From Verrucomicrobiota bacterium (GTDB lineage Bacteria > Verrucomicrobiota > Lentisphaeria > JABSQK01 > JAJFLO01): a DNA stretch of 64,000 nt. The stretch covers positions 83,309-147,308 of the forward strand of contig JAJFLP010000113.1 of the NCBI GenBank assembly GCA_021772635.1, in the 5' to 3' direction. Position 1 is the first letter of the stretch. Every line of letters starts with the position of its first letter. This document shows positions 1 through 11,376 of this stretch, in pieces. The notes beneath the pieces were generated by a model. That model was not told the origin of the DNA, made no database searches, and saw nothing but the letters and a program-made list of their open reading frames with translations. A program made the translations under genes and the position numbers.

Positions 1-224
1 CACCCATGATCAAGCGTATCATGGATCTTCATCATCATCGTCGACTTTAGGTCTCCGAAATCCAGCACCATACCCTCGGAACTATCGCCGGGTTTATCTA
101 TAATCTTACCAGATATTGTCATTTCCATTCTGTAACGGTGTCCATGCAGATTTCGACACTTGCTCCGATGGTTCGGGACTCGGTGGCCCATGTCCCACTC
201 TATAATCTTGGTTATCTCTATCAT
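1..224 (-). CDS. queD: 6-carboxytetrahydropterin synthase (QueD/PTPS family), partial, truncated by window edge
   Basis: Minus-strand reading from ATG at 222-224 gives MIEITKIIEWDMGHRVPNHRSKCRNLHGHRYRMEM...GMVLDFGDLK...DTLDHG; CRNLHGHRY and GMVLDFGDLK...DH are PTPS/QueD hallmarks. Not in the ORF track because it is truncated. Confidence 0.85.
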   Translation of the reverse strand, partial: MIEITKIIEWDMGHRVPNHRSKCRNLHGHRYRMEMTISGKIIDKPGDSSEGMVLDFGDLKSTMMMKIHDTLDHG

Positions 225-699
225 AATTAATCTCCGTGGTTCACTGATAAGCCGGAGAAGGTATCGCGTGTCTCATAATTGTAAATAGTTCGGTCCCGAA
301 ATCATCCCCCTAATTCCAAATACATTAAGGCCATGACAGCGACGTAAAGGAGAAAAACATAATTTATTGAAAAATTTAAATCCCGTTACCGGTGCCGTTA
401 TCACACTGGGAATATATGCTTTATATTGTATACTTCTTTCGTTCGGCCACTATATATTGTGGTTTAACCCCTTTTGCGAAAATCCACCGCAGGTGTTGTA
501 AGTAGTGTGTTTGTAAACATTAAATCGTAATAACACTGGAAAAATACTATCGCGTCGCCTAGTTTACATATAGGCTGAAGTCGTGGAATATTTAAATGTC
601 GCAATTACGATCCATATCGCCCCGGGGGCGATTATGCGGTAAAGTTTTCGATTTCAATGGTTTGTATTGTATTTCACATTAGAGAAAGGAAACCACATA

Positions 700-1458
700 A
701 TGAGTGATAAAAATAGCATACCCAGTGATTCTGAAGAGAGCGATGTATTGGAGCGCTTGCAGCGTCTTGAAGATGAGATTAAGGAGCACGATGAACTGCA
801 GAAGAGATTGAAAACCATTTCCTTGGCAGGAATACTGTGTATTCTGTTTTTCTTCACGCTATTCGTATACCGCTTATTTGATTACGCCCGAAATTACGAA
901 GTTCACGTGCTGATGGATAAGCTACGCGCTGAGTCAGTCGAGATCATTCGCCCGGAGATGAATTTATTCGTCAGGCAACTGCAGGCCGAGGTCATTCCAG
1001 TCGCTACGAAGCAAGTGCAATCGGGGTACATGAACGCACTTCCCACGTTGAAACAGGCAGCGTTGGATCTTGGGCAGAAGCTGGAAGTAAGCATAAAGGA
1101 GCGCGCGGAAGAGCGTCTCGTTCAAACAATGGTTAACAGCCTCGAGAAGAGCTCGGAACAGATAAAGATCATATTTCCCGATTTTTCCCCGGAGAGCTTG
1201 GAAAAGCAGATTGGTCAATCGATGGACTATTATGTGGAACAGCTTCATGATTCTCTGGAGGAGCGCCTTGCCATGGTGTCTGCGAGCTTAGAAATTTTAA
1301 AGAGTACCGCAGGGCAAATCGGAAAGGGCGAAGAACTAAAGCATCTGGTTCCGACATCGGTAGGCGAAGCGGAGGCACAGGTGATCGAAGGCTTCATTGA
1401 TTTAGTTATTTACGAAATCAAACCTGAACTGGGTGATGAACCCGCTGAATCGAACTAA
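700..1458 (+). CDS. Hypothetical coiled-coil protein with one N-terminal transmembrane segment
   Basis: ORF with ATG at 700 after AGAAAGGA; charged coiled coil then hydrophobic ISLAGILCILFFFTLFVYRLF. Confidence 0.7.
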   Translation: MSDKNSIPSDSEESDVLERLQRLEDEIKEHDELQKRLKTISLAGILCILFFFTLFVYRLFDYARNYEVHVLMDKLRAESVEIIRPEMNLFVRQLQAEVIPVATKQVQSGYMNALPTLKQAALDLGQKLEVSIKERAEERLVQTMVNSLEKSSEQIKIIFPDFSPESLEKQIGQSMDYYVEQLHDSLEERLAMVSASLEILKSTAGQIGKGEELKHLVPTSVGEAEAQVIEGFIDLVIYEIKPELGDEPAESN

Positions 1459-1469
1459 AGGGGGACACC

Positions 1470-2288
1470 ATGAGTAAGACCGTAGATAGAATTAGATCTT
1501 TAGAAAACCTGTTAAAAGAACGGGATATCGCGCTTAAGAAGAAAATTAGATCGTCATTGACAATTTATGCCGTGCTTGTCTCATTGGTTGCCGCATATAC
1601 ACTCTGGATCGTTCCGAAGTTACAGGAATTGACCGAGCCGGATGACATGTTCCAGATCGTTAAGAGCACGCTCTCCGAACATCTCACAACGTTACGCACC
1701 CGCGCCATAACCGAGATAAAGAATAATTCTGAGGTGTGGGTTACGGGCTTGGTAGCGCAGACAGTTAGCGCTATACCACAGATGGAGAAACCGGCGCTGC
1801 GTGTCGTTGACGAACTTATCAATTATGTGACTCAACATATTGAGGATGCCCTGATACCAGCATTCACGACTGCACTCAGTGAAAATGCCGGGGACCTTAA
1901 AGAACGTTATTCAGATTTCCGGGACCAAGAGAAGATGCAGGGATTGGCGCTCATCTTTGTGGAAATTTTTGAAACCGAGATGGATAAGTACTTTAATGAA
2001 CGATTCGTCGCGGAGGTTAACAGGCTCCAAAGTCAACTGCGTGAGTACGGCAAACCAAAAGCGAATCTGACGAAGAAAGAGGCGGCGAAGCGTCAAGTTT
2101 TGATCGGCTGGGTGTATTTAGCAGAGCACAATCAGGGATTCGGAACGACGGCGTTCAATGACTATATCGAAAGAATGAAAAATGATGCGAAGGTGATATT
2201 GAAGCTGGATGAACCTGCCGGTGATGACGAGCATAAGGACGACGATGAGTTGGAAGGCGTCGGTATGTCGATTACTGAAGAGTTGTAA
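1470..2288 (+). CDS. Hypothetical membrane-anchored protein, same architecture as the upstream gene
   Basis: ORF 11 bp after previous stop; preceding GGGGGA; TM segment SLTIYAVLVSLVAAYTLWIV. Confidence 0.7.
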   Translation: MSKTVDRIRSLENLLKERDIALKKKIRSSLTIYAVLVSLVAAYTLWIVPKLQELTEPDDMFQIVKSTLSEHLTTLRTRAITEIKNNSEVWVTGLVAQTVSAIPQMEKPALRVVDELINYVTQHIEDALIPAFTTALSENAGDLKERYSDFRDQEKMQGLALIFVEIFETEMDKYFNERFVAEVNRLQSQLREYGKPKANLTKKEAAKRQVLIGWVYLAEHNQGFGTTAFNDYIERMKNDAKVILKLDEPAGDDEHKDDDELEGVGMSITEEL

Positions 2289-2703
2289 AAACTACATTTC
2301 TAGAGCCGTCTTCCGCGTCACAGGAAATCGGCTGCTGGGCAGAAGTCTTACGTGGATCTAATCCCACCAGTGGGTTTAATTCCCCGCCGCTTGCGCGTAG
2401 TAAAGCTTTAAGAGTCTTTTATACCTCGTGAGCTTGACCCAAGGCAGTTTGAATACCAGTCGCGCGCAACGCATTACGTTTTACCGAGGAGGTTGCGCCG
2501 ACACGCGCCCTTCTTCACTGGCGAACTTTCCCCAATTCAAGTCGGATTTACTTTAGGTACGCTCGCCCGACTTTAGCCCTCCTGTTTCCCGTTGCAATAT
2601 CGTCGTGGTTTCCAACGTGGATTACCGTCATATGAAATCACGTCGCTGCTAGGGGGTATGATAATTCCTAGTCTTCAATCAACCGCAGATGTGGACTCGA
2701 ATC

Positions 2704-4011
2704 ATGTGCAAACCCTTAAAATATATTCATCTTTTGATGATCTTTGCCTTTTCGTGCCCAATTGCTACTATTTTCGCTGCGGGTGAGTTGAGTGCGCGAG
2801 GTAAAAACGGTTTGTCAGTCTGGCCGCAGCCAGACTCGCTCGCTCCTGTTACGCCGACCGGGGTTCCTCGCGCCGATGACTTTACTCAACCCCAGAAAAC
2901 GATCGACGTTCCGGTTGCCAGCACGGTTGCGGAGGAGGTCTGTCTAGCCTCTGCCAGGGGGCGCCGATTCGGAACATTTGACCAGAACAAAGAGGCAAGT
3001 TTCCAAGATATACGAGATTTTCTAAAGCTTCCGGAGGCGAAGCTAGATCTCGGGATGGGAAATATCCTGCTGGGGAACCTCTACCAACGGAATGTCGAAG
3101 TTACGAAGCACGTAGAAGTCCTTGACGAAATGGCAGCGAAAATTCGTAGGAATATCGGAAGAACGAAGGACCCTCAGAAAATTATCGATAAAATCAATTC
3201 GTACTTATTTGAAGAGCTGACGCTAGCGGCTGAAGATGAGCCGTATCCGGAAGATTTTTTGATTCACCGGTTATTGGAAACAAAGATCGGACGGTGCATG
3301 TCTTTGGTCGCCTTGTATATCAGCCTTGCCGATCGCATCGATTTTCCGGTGGTTAGCGTTTGTGTTCCAGAACATATTTTCGTGCGCTGGATTCCCGACA
3401 ATAAGAGAAAATTTTTGTTCTCGAAAAAAAAGTCTCATATCAATATTGAAACCACGTTGATGGGTACCTCGCTCCAGGATCAGCGATACGAAGAAATGGC
3501 CGGCAAGGTTCCGCCGGATAATAACTTCTACCTTCGCCCGCTTTCCAAGAAAGAAACATTCGCTACATATCTCAGTGCTTTAGGCAGCGCATTGCTAAAT
3601 GATAATAGGGTCGATGAAGCTATAGAAGCGTGTAAATTATCATTGTCTGTGAACTCCGGCGATGCAGAGGCATGGAATAATCTTGGGATGGCCTATCGGA
3701 AAAATAAACTCGAAGATTTAGCCGAAACGGCTTATAAGCGGGCTTTGGACAACTATCCCGAATTCGCAGAGGCATGGCAGAATTTGGGTTCAATATGCGA
3801 TGATAACAAGAAAAGGATCGAGTACTATAAGAAGGCGGTTTCCATTAAACCACAATTATCCGAGGTTTGGGGAAATTTAGTTCTTGCCTATTGCGAAGAT
3901 GAGAAGTTTGAACTCGCGTTGGCCTGCGTAAATCAATGTAAGAAATTGGGTCACAGATTACCGCCTAACCTCGTTAGCAAAATCGAGCGGCGTCTTTATT
4001 CAGATCGATAA
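2704..4011 (+). CDS. Exported transglutaminase-like (SirB1-type) protein with C-terminal TPR repeats
   Basis: Signal peptide from MCKPLKYIHLLMIFAFSCPIATIFAA; GRCMSLVALYISLADRIDFPVVSVCVPEHIFVRW resembles the SirB1/transglutaminase-like Cys/His core; TPR motifs AEAWNNLGMAYRKN and AEAWQNLGSI. Confidence 0.75.
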   Translation: MCKPLKYIHLLMIFAFSCPIATIFAAGELSARGKNGLSVWPQPDSLAPVTPTGVPRADDFTQPQKTIDVPVASTVAEEVCLASARGRRFGTFDQNKEASFQDIRDFLKLPEAKLDLGMGNILLGNLYQRNVEVTKHVEVLDEMAAKIRRNIGRTKDPQKIIDKINSYLFEELTLAAEDEPYPEDFLIHRLLETKIGRCMSLVALYISLADRIDFPVVSVCVPEHIFVRWIPDNKRKFLFSKKKSHINIETTLMGTSLQDQRYEEMAGKVPPDNNFYLRPLSKKETFATYLSALGSALLNDNRVDEAIEACKLSLSVNSGDAEAWNNLGMAYRKNKLEDLAETAYKRALDNYPEFAEAWQNLGSICDDNKKRIEYYKKAVSIKPQLSEVWGNLVLAYCEDEKFELALACVNQCKKLGHRLPPNLVSKIERRLYSDR

Positions 4012-4012
4012 A

Positions 4013-4105
4013 TATACCAACAATCACCGAGTTTTCGAAAAATAGGTCAGAGTCCTTTACGCAATTATGCTAAAGTCGTCCAAAAATTGTACTGCTTGCG
4101 GTATA
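4013..4105 (-). repeat. 93-bp TATAC-family element
   Basis: TATACC...GAGTTTTCGAAAAA...AAGTCGTCCAAAAATTGTACTGCTTGCGGTATA. Confidence 0.8.
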
Positions 4106-4506
4106 GTTCTCGCTCGACAACGCCATGTGTACTCGCAGATTTTCGTCCGTCGGGCATTAATCTAGAACTAAAGCGTTCCGCCACGCATCGGAAAGAACTG
4201 ATTCGTATACGTACGACTCATAAGTTTTCGACTTGACACCGGATTAGCTTGGCATAATAATGAATGCACAATCCTGTATTAGAGATCGGTTGCACACGGT
4301 TCCTGTGCTTTGTCTTTCTCTGTCATAGACGATAGATATTCATACTCATCGTCTTCGAGTTTTCGACCAGGCGATCTGCTGGCTAGAAGAATGCTGGTTA
4401 AAAATTATCGTTCGGAATATCTTAGCTGAGTAATTAAAAGTCGTCCCGAAATTGTACTGCTCGCAGTATAGATCGACGCTATTCACGATTATGGAGTTGT
4501 CCGCCA

Positions 4507-4767
4507 ATGGTCGCAGAAGGTATAAAGCTAATGTCTTTGGGGATGGGAGTTGTTTTCATATTCCTATTACTGATCTTCGCCGTGGTCTCTATATTTAGCA
4601 TTTTCCTAAAGCCCTATAGTTACGCTGAAATTGCCGCCGGTCATCCGTCACGACAGGATGAGGGGCGGAAGCGCGGTTCGCTTTTATCCCCGAAAGCCGG
4701 CGCTGGCGACACCCAACTTATTGCGGTGATTAGCGCGGCAGTCTCTAAGTATAGGGGTTCAAATTAA
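4507..4767 (+). CDS. oadG: Sodium-pump oxaloacetate decarboxylase gamma subunit
   Basis: Small single-TM protein with LMSLGMGVVFIFLLLI; directly upstream of oadA/oadB. Confidence 0.8.
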   Translation: MVAEGIKLMSLGMGVVFIFLLLIFAVVSIFSIFLKPYSYAEIAAGHPSRQDEGRKRGSLLSPKAGAGDTQLIAVISAAVSKYRGSN

Positions 4768-4842
4768 AATCGCGTTTCGATGCATCGGGAGTAACTACTT
4801 CGGCAACTCATTTACCTGGCCAGCCGATGTTCGGGCCGAATA

Positions 4843-4935
4843 TATACTGCAAGCAGTACAATTTTTGGACGACTTTGAACTAACCACGAAAGAGATATCG
4901 AACGATATTTCAAAAACTCGAAGGCGTTCGGTATA
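4843..4935 (+). repeat. 93-bp TATAC-family element between oadG and oadA
   Basis: TATACTGCAAGCAGTACAATTTTTGGACGACTT...TCGAACGATATTTCAAAAACTCGAAGGCGTTCGGTATA. Confidence 0.85.
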
Positions 4936-4961
4936 ATTGTAGATAATACGGATCAGGCGGA

Positions 4962-6782
4962 TTGATGAAAAAGAAAATTTTATTCCAAGACACTTCTTTT
5001 CGAGACGGTTTCCAGTCGGTATTCGGAGCCCGGGTGCTTACGGACGATTTTATCGCCGCGGTCGAGGCCGCCGCCGCAGCAGGAATAGATCACTTCGAAG
5101 CAGGTGGAGGCGCACGATTTCAAAGTCTATTCATGTATTGTGGAGAGTCCGCTTTTGATATGATGGATAGATTCAGGGCGGCAGCGGGGCCAAACGCGAA
5201 CCTTCAGACGCTTGCGCGCGGTATCAACGTTGTCGCTCTTCAGGCACAGCCGCGAGATATGATTGATCTCCATGCGAAGATGTTCGCGAAGCACGGAATT
5301 ACCCATATCCGGAATTTCGATGCATTGAACGATGTTCGAAATCTGGAATATTCGGCGGAGTGTATATCGAACGCCGGCTTGCACCATCAGGTAGTTGTCA
5401 CCCTCATGGACTTACCCCCAGGATGTTCAGGGGCCCATGACGCGGAGTTCTACGTGGGGACGCTGAAGAAAATCCTTGATTCAGGGTTACCGTTTGATTC
5501 CGTTTGTTTCAAAGATGCGTCCGGGACAGCGAATCCAAGCAAGGTCTATGATACAATCAGTGGCGCGCGTAAATTACTCGGGCCTGATGTAATTATTTGG
5601 TCACACACCCACGAAACCGCTTCCCTGGGTGTCTCTCAGTATTTAGCCGCAATTAATGCGGGATGCGACGGGATTTGTGTGGCTCGGGCGCCTGTGTCCG
5701 GTGGAACGTCGCAGCCGGACGTGATCTCTATGTGGCATGCTTTGAAAGGGACCGAGTTCACACTGGACATTGATGTAAACAAGATTCTTGAGGCGAACGC
5801 CGTATTTAAAGAGTGTTTGAAGGATTATTTTTTTCCGCCGGAAGCGCTCAGTGTGTCATCGGAAGTCGTTTTGTCGCCTATGCCCGGCGGTGCCTTGACC
5901 GCGAATACGATGATGATGCGCGACACGGGGACATTGCATTTATATCCCAAGGTCATAGCAGAGATGTCGGATTGCATCAAACGCGGCGGATTCGGGACTT
6001 CCGTAACTCCCGTCTCGCAGTTTTACTTTCAGCAGGCCTATGCCAATGTTACGCAAGGTCCGTGGAAGAAGATAACTGATGGGTACGGCAAGATGGTTCT
6101 AGGTTACTTCGGTCGCACCCCAGTGCCGCCGGACCCGGAAATCATAAAAATCGCGGAAGAGCAATTAGGACTACCACCGTTAACCGGAAATCCCTTGGAT
6201 GTGCTCGAACCAGGGGTGCCAATTGCAGAAGAAACGTTAAAAAAAGAGAATCTCGATATAACCGACGAGAATATTTTCATTGCCGGTGCACTGGCTACAC
6301 CGGGCGGTAACAAGGGTATCGATTTTCTAAAAGGTAAGATTCCCGTTGGCGTACGGAAGGTGTCCAATGCGGAACAAAAAGCAACGTCTCCACCGAGGTC
6401 GACGCCAGAAGCTAGCGTAAAATCAGGGGGATCCGGAACAGCGCACTACATGGTAGCAGTTGAGGGAAAAACCTACAACGTAAGCGTCTCCGAAGGAACC
6501 GGAGAAATAAATTCTGTTTCGCCGGTAACCGCAACAGAAGCGTCGGAGCCGACAGAATCCGCCGGTGTAGTAGTAACTGCGAATCTCCCGGGGAACGTAT
6601 ATAAAATAGTGGTTAATACCGGGGATACCGTTGAGGAGAACGATGTCCTTATCGTGCTGGAAGCGATGAAGATGGAAACAAATATTGTAGCCCCGGCGAA
6701 GGGGAAAGTTCTAGCGATAAATGTGAGCCAGGGCGACGTTGTCACCGCCGGCCAGAAGCTTGTCTCCCTTGAGCCAAGTTGA
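4962..6782 (+). CDS. oadA: Oxaloacetate decarboxylase/pyruvate carboxylase alpha subunit with biotinyl domain
   Basis: [13 protein letters not shown], carboxylase domain, C-terminal [14 protein letters not shown] biotinylation motif. Confidence 0.92.
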   Translation: MMKKKILFQDTSFRDGFQSVFGARVLTDDFIAAVEAAAAAGIDHFEAGGGARFQSLFMYCGESAFDMMDRFRAAAGPNANLQTLARGINVVALQAQPRDMIDLHAKMFAKHGITHIRNFDALNDVRNLEYSAECISNAGLHHQVVVTLMDLPPGCSGAHDAEFYVGTLKKILDSGLPFDSVCFKDASGTANPSKVYDTISGARKLLGPDVIIWSHTHETASLGVSQYLAAINAGCDGICVARAPVSGGTSQPDVISMWHALKGTEFTLDIDVNKILEANAVFKECLKDYFFPPEALSVSSEVVLSPMPGGALTANTMMMRDTGTLHLYPKVIAEMSDCIKRGGFGTSVTPVSQFYFQQAYANVTQGPWKKITDGYGKMVLGYFGRTPVPPDPEIIKIAEEQLGLPPLTGNPLDVLEPGVPIAEETLKKENLDITDENIFIAGALATPGGNKGIDFLKGKIPVGVRKVSNAEQKATSPPRSTPEASVKSGGSGTAHYMVAVEGKTYNVSVSEGTGEINSVSPVTATEASEPTESAGVVVTANLPGNVYKIVVNTGDTVEENDVLIVLEAMKMETNIVAPAKGKVLAINVSQGDVVTAGQKLVSLEPS

Positions 6783-6799
6783 CTAGGGGACTGGTAAAA

Positions 6800-8122
6800 A
6801 TGATACGTGTCGTTTGGCAACGCTTAGTTCTCATCAGTTTAATTTGCGGGTCTGTATCGATAATTCCTTCTATGTCCGCGGCCGAATCAGACCGAGTTGC
6901 GGAAGTTACGGTGGAAAATCCACAGCTTCGTCCGGTCGAGCAGCAGCGGCTGCCGCCGTTGTCCGAGTTAATCAAGAATGTCCTTAAAACAACGGGAATA
7001 TCGGCACTAATATCTCCGCAAGACGGGTCTTGGCGAGGCGGGTTGGGCCGGTTCTTAATGATCTGCGTCGGGTTTCTGATTTTGTACCTTGGGATCGCAA
7101 AGGAGTTCGAACCACTACTACTCGTCCCGATCGGTTTCGGCTGTATTCTATGCAATATCCCGTTCGCCGGAATCAGCGAAGACGGGGGGATTCTGTACTA
7201 CATATACAACGTCGGCATCACCACCGGAATTTTTCCATTGATCATCTTTATGGGTGTTGGCGCTCTAACAGATTTCGGACCGATGATAGCCAATCCGAAG
7301 ACTGTTATTCTCGGCGCAGCCGCTCAGTTCGGGATTTTCGCAACACTCATTGGGGCGTTGGTACTGACGGAAACGATTCCCGGAATTAATTTCTCGCTTC
7401 AGGATGCCGCGTCAATCGGTATAATCGGAGGAGCAGACGGCCCTACAGCGATCTTTCTAGCGTCGCAATTGTCCCCACGCCTTCTCGGATCGATAGCAGT
7501 TGCTGCTTACTCTTACATGGCCCTCGTTCCGATTATACAACCTCCTATAATGAAGCTTCTTACGACTCGTAAAGAACGAAAAATAAGGATGGAACAATTG
7601 CGGCATGTAGGCCGTGTGGAGAAGATAGTATTCCCGCTGTCGGCATTAACATTATGCGTGCTTCTGCTTCCGTCTGCAACACCGCTGATCGGTTGTTTCA
7701 TGTTCGGAAATCTTGTCCGAGAATGCGGCGTCGTTGAGAGGCTCTCGAATACACTTCAGGGGCCCGTTATTAATATCACCACGATATTTCTCGGACTTGG
7801 TGTCGGGTCGAAACTTTCCGCAACAGAGTTTCTAACGACCGAGACGATCGGCATTTTATTTCTTGGAATCATCGCATTTAGTCTCGGTACCGCAACCGGC
7901 GTATTGATGGCGAAGATAATGAATTTGTTCTCCACAGTCAAGATCAATCCGCTCATTGGTTCCGCCGGCGTATCTGCGGTTCCCATGGCAGCGCGCGTCT
8001 CTCAGACTGTCGGTAGCGAAGAAGACCCGCAGAATTACCTGTTGATGCACGCGATGGGGCCGAATGTTGCCGGGGTTCTTGGCTCTGCGGTTGCCGCTGG
8101 AGTGCTCCTTGCAGTGTTGTGA
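6800..8122 (+). CDS. oadB: Sodium ion-translocating decarboxylase beta subunit
   Basis: Multi-TM protein with [28 protein letters not shown] and [18 protein letters not shown]; follows oadA. ATG at 6800 preferred over the TTG in the track. Confidence 0.92.
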   Translation: MIRVVWQRLVLISLICGSVSIIPSMSAAESDRVAEVTVENPQLRPVEQQRLPPLSELIKNVLKTTGISALISPQDGSWRGGLGRFLMICVGFLILYLGIAKEFEPLLLVPIGFGCILCNIPFAGISEDGGILYYIYNVGITTGIFPLIIFMGVGALTDFGPMIANPKTVILGAAAQFGIFATLIGALVLTETIPGINFSLQDAASIGIIGGADGPTAIFLASQLSPRLLGSIAVAAYSYMALVPIIQPPIMKLLTTRKERKIRMEQLRHVGRVEKIVFPLSALTLCVLLLPSATPLIGCFMFGNLVRECGVVERLSNTLQGPVINITTIFLGLGVGSKLSATEFLTTETIGILFLGIIAFSLGTATGVLMAKIMNLFSTVKINPLIGSAGVSAVPMAARVSQTVGSEEDPQNYLLMHAMGPNVAGVLGSAVAAGVLLAVL

Positions 8123-8787
8123 GTAAGCGTGTCGTTAATCCTGTAAAACCTCTGACCCGGAATCAAATTGACGCGGCTTTCCGTACTTTCGCGTCTTACA
8201 TCGTCCCCGAGTCCGAACTGAATTGGACGACCCCTCTTGATCTTGTTGTCGCTGTTGTTCTTTCTGCGCAGGCGACCGATAAGGCCGTCAACAAGGCAAC
8301 CGTAGATCTTTGGAGAGTTTGCCGGACAACTGACGACTATATTGCGTTGGGCGAGGACGGATTAAAAGACTATATTCGGACTATTGGCCTTTATCAGTCG
8401 AAGGCTAAAGCGATCATCGGATTATGCAGACGCATAAAAGAGAATTTTAACGACGAGATTCCCGGTACTCGCGAATCGCTCCAATCGCTGCCAGGCGTCG
8501 GGCGCAAGACTGCGAACGTAATCTTAAACGTTATATTCAATGAACCAACGCTCGCCGTTGATACCCACGTTTTTCGCATAGCGAATCGAATGGGACTGGC
8601 GTCTGCCAGAACACCGGAAGGGGTAGAGAAAATTTTGGTACAGAAGGTGCCAGCGGAGTACATGCAGCACGCGCACCACTATTTGATACTTCACGGTCGT
8701 TATACTTGTAAGGCGCGTCGCCCTGAATGCGGAGTTTGCAAAGTCAGTTGCTACTGCAATTACCCGAACAAAACCGACGCCATGTGA
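8119..8787 (+). CDS. nth: Endonuclease III
   Basis: [33 protein letters not shown]...AVDTHVFR, C-terminal [17 protein letters not shown] 4Fe-4S ligands. Confidence 0.95.
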   Translation: MSKRVVNPVKPLTRNQIDAAFRTFASYIVPESELNWTTPLDLVVAVVLSAQATDKAVNKATVDLWRVCRTTDDYIALGEDGLKDYIRTIGLYQSKAKAIIGLCRRIKENFNDEIPGTRESLQSLPGVGRKTANVILNVIFNEPTLAVDTHVFRIANRMGLASARTPEGVEKILVQKVPAEYMQHAHHYLILHGRYTCKARRPECGVCKVSCYCNYPNKTDAM

Positions 8788-8792
8788 AATAA

Positions 8793-9938
8793 ATGCAAGT
8801 TTTGAAAAGCGAGAACGTCAGTCATGGTCCCGAAAGCAGAGTCTGGGTTGATATCGACCTTGCTAAGGTTCGGTCGAATTTCGTCAAGATAGCCGCACAC
8901 GTTTATCCGGCAAACGTGATGGCAGTGTTAAAAGCCAACGCATACGGGCTTGGAATTCTTCCCATCGCAGAAACTCTAAAAGCCGCTGGCGTTCAGTCAT
9001 TCGGTGTTGCGGAGATACGGGAAGCACTGGCGATCAGATCACTCGGAGTACCCATCCATATTCTCGGCGGTCTCATTACAGACGATATCCCGTTGGTTGT
9101 TCACCACGATATTGTCGCGCCGATAACTGATTTCGAGACTGCAGCGGGCCTGAGCCGAGAAGCAGAACGGCAGAAGAAAACAGTCCAGTGCCATTACCTA
9201 ATCGATACGGGCATGGGACGACTCGGGATTCCCTGCGACCAAGCCGAAAAAATCATTGCTGATACTTGTCGGATGCCCGGACTTCGGTGTTCGGGGATTT
9301 ACTCTCACTTCCCATGTGCCTACGACGACTTGGAGTTCTCGGGGAAACAGATTCAGGCGGTCGAAGTTTTACTCTCGAATTTACGCGATCGAAATATCCA
9401 CTTCGACTATATACATATCGCGAACAGCGACGGGATCAACAATATTCCGGAGTCTCATGCGGGCCCCTTTAACGTCGTTCGGACTGGGATCAATATTTAC
9501 GGCGTCTTCGACCGCAAGGGAAGGTGCTCCTTGGCTCTGGACCCTGTTCTGACGTTAAAAACAAAATTAGTTGCAACCCGGATGCTGCCTGCCGGAACAA
9601 CGATTGGATACGGCCGAAGTTATACAACGAAGACGGAGAGAAGAATTGGAACGATTGCCATTGGTTATGCCGACGGTTTTCCACTGGCAATGTCAAACCG
9701 AGGGGCAGTATTAGTGCGCGGGAAGAAGTGTTCTGTCTTGGGACGAGTGTCGATGGACTATACCACTGTCTCTCTCGATTTCGTGCCTGGAGCAGAAATC
9801 GGTGATGACGTGATTTGTTTGGGAGGCGATATTTCTATTGGCGAATGGGTAAAAATAAAGGAGACACATCCGTATGACATAATATGTTCGCTCGGAAATC
9901 GTGTCGAACGCCGATACTTAACCTCTGGAGCCGCCTAA
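8793..9938 (+). CDS. alr: Alanine racemase
   Basis: AVLKANAYGLG PLP-lysine motif; GYGRSYTT; GRVSMDYTTV; AIGYADGF. Confidence 0.95.
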   Translation: MQVLKSENVSHGPESRVWVDIDLAKVRSNFVKIAAHVYPANVMAVLKANAYGLGILPIAETLKAAGVQSFGVAEIREALAIRSLGVPIHILGGLITDDIPLVVHHDIVAPITDFETAAGLSREAERQKKTVQCHYLIDTGMGRLGIPCDQAEKIIADTCRMPGLRCSGIYSHFPCAYDDLEFSGKQIQAVEVLLSNLRDRNIHFDYIHIANSDGINNIPESHAGPFNVVRTGINIYGVFDRKGRCSLALDPVLTLKTKLVATRMLPAGTTIGYGRSYTTKTERRIGTIAIGYADGFPLAMSNRGAVLVRGKKCSVLGRVSMDYTTVSLDFVPGAEIGDDVICLGGDISIGEWVKIKETHPYDIICSLGNRVERRYLTSGAA

Positions 9939-9955
9939 AGTTGGAAAATCATCCG

Positions 9956-10131
9956 TCGGCGCAGAATGGGGGCAGAAGAGTCCAACCGCTGCGCGGCGAA
10001 CATCTTTTGAATTTCAGGCACAGCGACGCATAACGACGCATAACGACGATGCGACAGCATCGCCTCACATGAGACGTTGCACCTGACAAGGCCAAAATGC
10101 GACTCGCAAAATATCAATTATTTACGCAATC
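9956..10131. repeat. Dispersed ~170-bp repeat R, copy 1
   Basis: CAGAAYGGGGGCAGAAGAG...GACGATGCGACAGCATCGC...CACCTGACAAGGCCAAAATRCGACTCGCAAAATATCAATTATTTAYGCAATCA shared with 31385-31551. Confidence 0.85.
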
Positions 10132-10140
10132 ATATAACCA

Positions 10141-10322
10141 CTAGCCTGATCTATGCACAAACTTTCTACTGCGAGCACGCATTGTACATGACCTAAATGA
10201 GTTACAAAGAACCCAAGACTTTGAAATACTCGCTATTCCTTCAGCCTTGAAACCTTCGTAACTCATTGATCTCAAAAACACTGCGAACTCTCGTAACGAA
10301 ATTGATGCATAGATCAGGCTAG
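10141..10322. mobile_element. ~182-bp MITE-like element with terminal inverted repeats CTAGCCTGATCTATGCA...TGCATAGATCAGGCTAG
   Basis: Near-complete inverted copy at 33609-33791; TIRs visible at both ends. Confidence 0.8.
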
Positions 10323-10419
10323 TTTGCGTGACGAAACGTCACACTCGTTTAGAAATGGGAAGACATGAATCAGGAAAGACAGTCAAGTATTATCAAGAAT
10401 GTCTGGAGGAAACGATAAA

Positions 10420-11208
10420 ATGAGGCAATGGCGACGTGATCTGCTGAAAGGATGTTGCTACCATATCGTCCAACGCTGCCATGAACGTCGATTTCTGTTT
10501 CGATTTTCTCGTGATCGCAACAACTACTTATCGCGTCTCTGGCAGTTACGCCAAAAATACCGTGTGGTTCTTCTCGATTATATACTCACCTCCAACCACG
10601 TGCATCTATTGATATGGGCGAAAAACCCTGCCGAGATTTCTGAAAGCATGCGTTTTCTACAAGGAGCGTCTGCACAGGATTATAACCGGCGAAAGTGCCG
10701 GGAAGGCGCATTTTGGCGCGGGCGATATCAGGCAACGATTGTCCAACGCGGAATACATACTGCTCGATGTCTGTTTTACCTCGATTTCAACATGATTCGC
10801 GCCGGTGTTGTCAAGCATCCGGAAGACTGGCGGTGGTCGGGATACCAGGAACTTTCGGGGAGGCGACGACGATATCGCACGATAGAGATTCCGAAATTAC
10901 AGAATTTTATTGGACTCAAATTCGACAATGAAGAATCGTTTAGAAATTGGTATCGTGAAGAGATAAATAAGTTATCATCGAATTCCCACAAACGCGTCGG
11001 CTGCTGGAGTGACTCCGTAGCCGTCGGGGATCTCGAGTGGATCTCAAAACTGTCTCAAATTGTTCCACATGGGCGCAAGAAAATATTTCAGATACCCAAA
11101 TCAAACGCCTTTGGAGTTAATGAGAAGACGACATCCTTCGCGCTGATAACATCAGAAAAGAATCGCGCGTATTTCACTAGAAACCTTCTCGAAACACGCT
11201 ATGACTAG
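10420..11208 (+). CDS. REP-associated tyrosine transposase (RAYT, Y1/IS200-like TnpA family)
   Basis: HUH motif in LDYILTSNHVHLLIW; FWRGRYQATIV; YLDFNMIRAGVVKHPEDWRWSGYQEL is typical of RAYT/TnpA_REP. ATG at 10420 preceded by GGAGGA. Confidence 0.88.
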   Translation: MRQWRRDLLKGCCYHIVQRCHERRFLFRFSRDRNNYLSRLWQLRQKYRVVLLDYILTSNHVHLLIWAKNPAEISESMRFLQGASAQDYNRRKCREGAFWRGRYQATIVQRGIHTARCLFYLDFNMIRAGVVKHPEDWRWSGYQELSGRRRRYRTIEIPKLQNFIGLKFDNEESFRNWYREEINKLSSNSHKRVGCWSDSVAVGDLEWISKLSQIVPHGRKKIFQIPKSNAFGVNEKTTSFALITSEKNRAYFTRNLLETRYD

Positions 11209-11376
11209 AACCATATTATCCGGCCTTATATTGGGCGTACCCGGGCGTTGTAAACAGGCGTAAGAATATCACCATGAATTTTGCACGTGACATACGACCA
11301 CCGGACGCTGCGCCAAGGAAACCAATCGGTTTCTGCCGAAGGCGATTGCTCGATACAATGGGGTTTCATTCACGGA

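Noticed and set aside
2289-2700. Possible tRNA or structured ncRNA in the gap before the TPR gene
   Set aside because: Contains hairpin repeats but I could not fold a convincing tRNA cloverleaf with anticodon/T-arm consensus by eye.
9935-10117. Related ORFs MIFCES[HY]FGLVRC... at 9935-10117 and 31303-31536
   Set aside because: They resemble each other only because both lie in repeat R; the second is frameshifted after ~30 residues, inconsistent with coding conservation.
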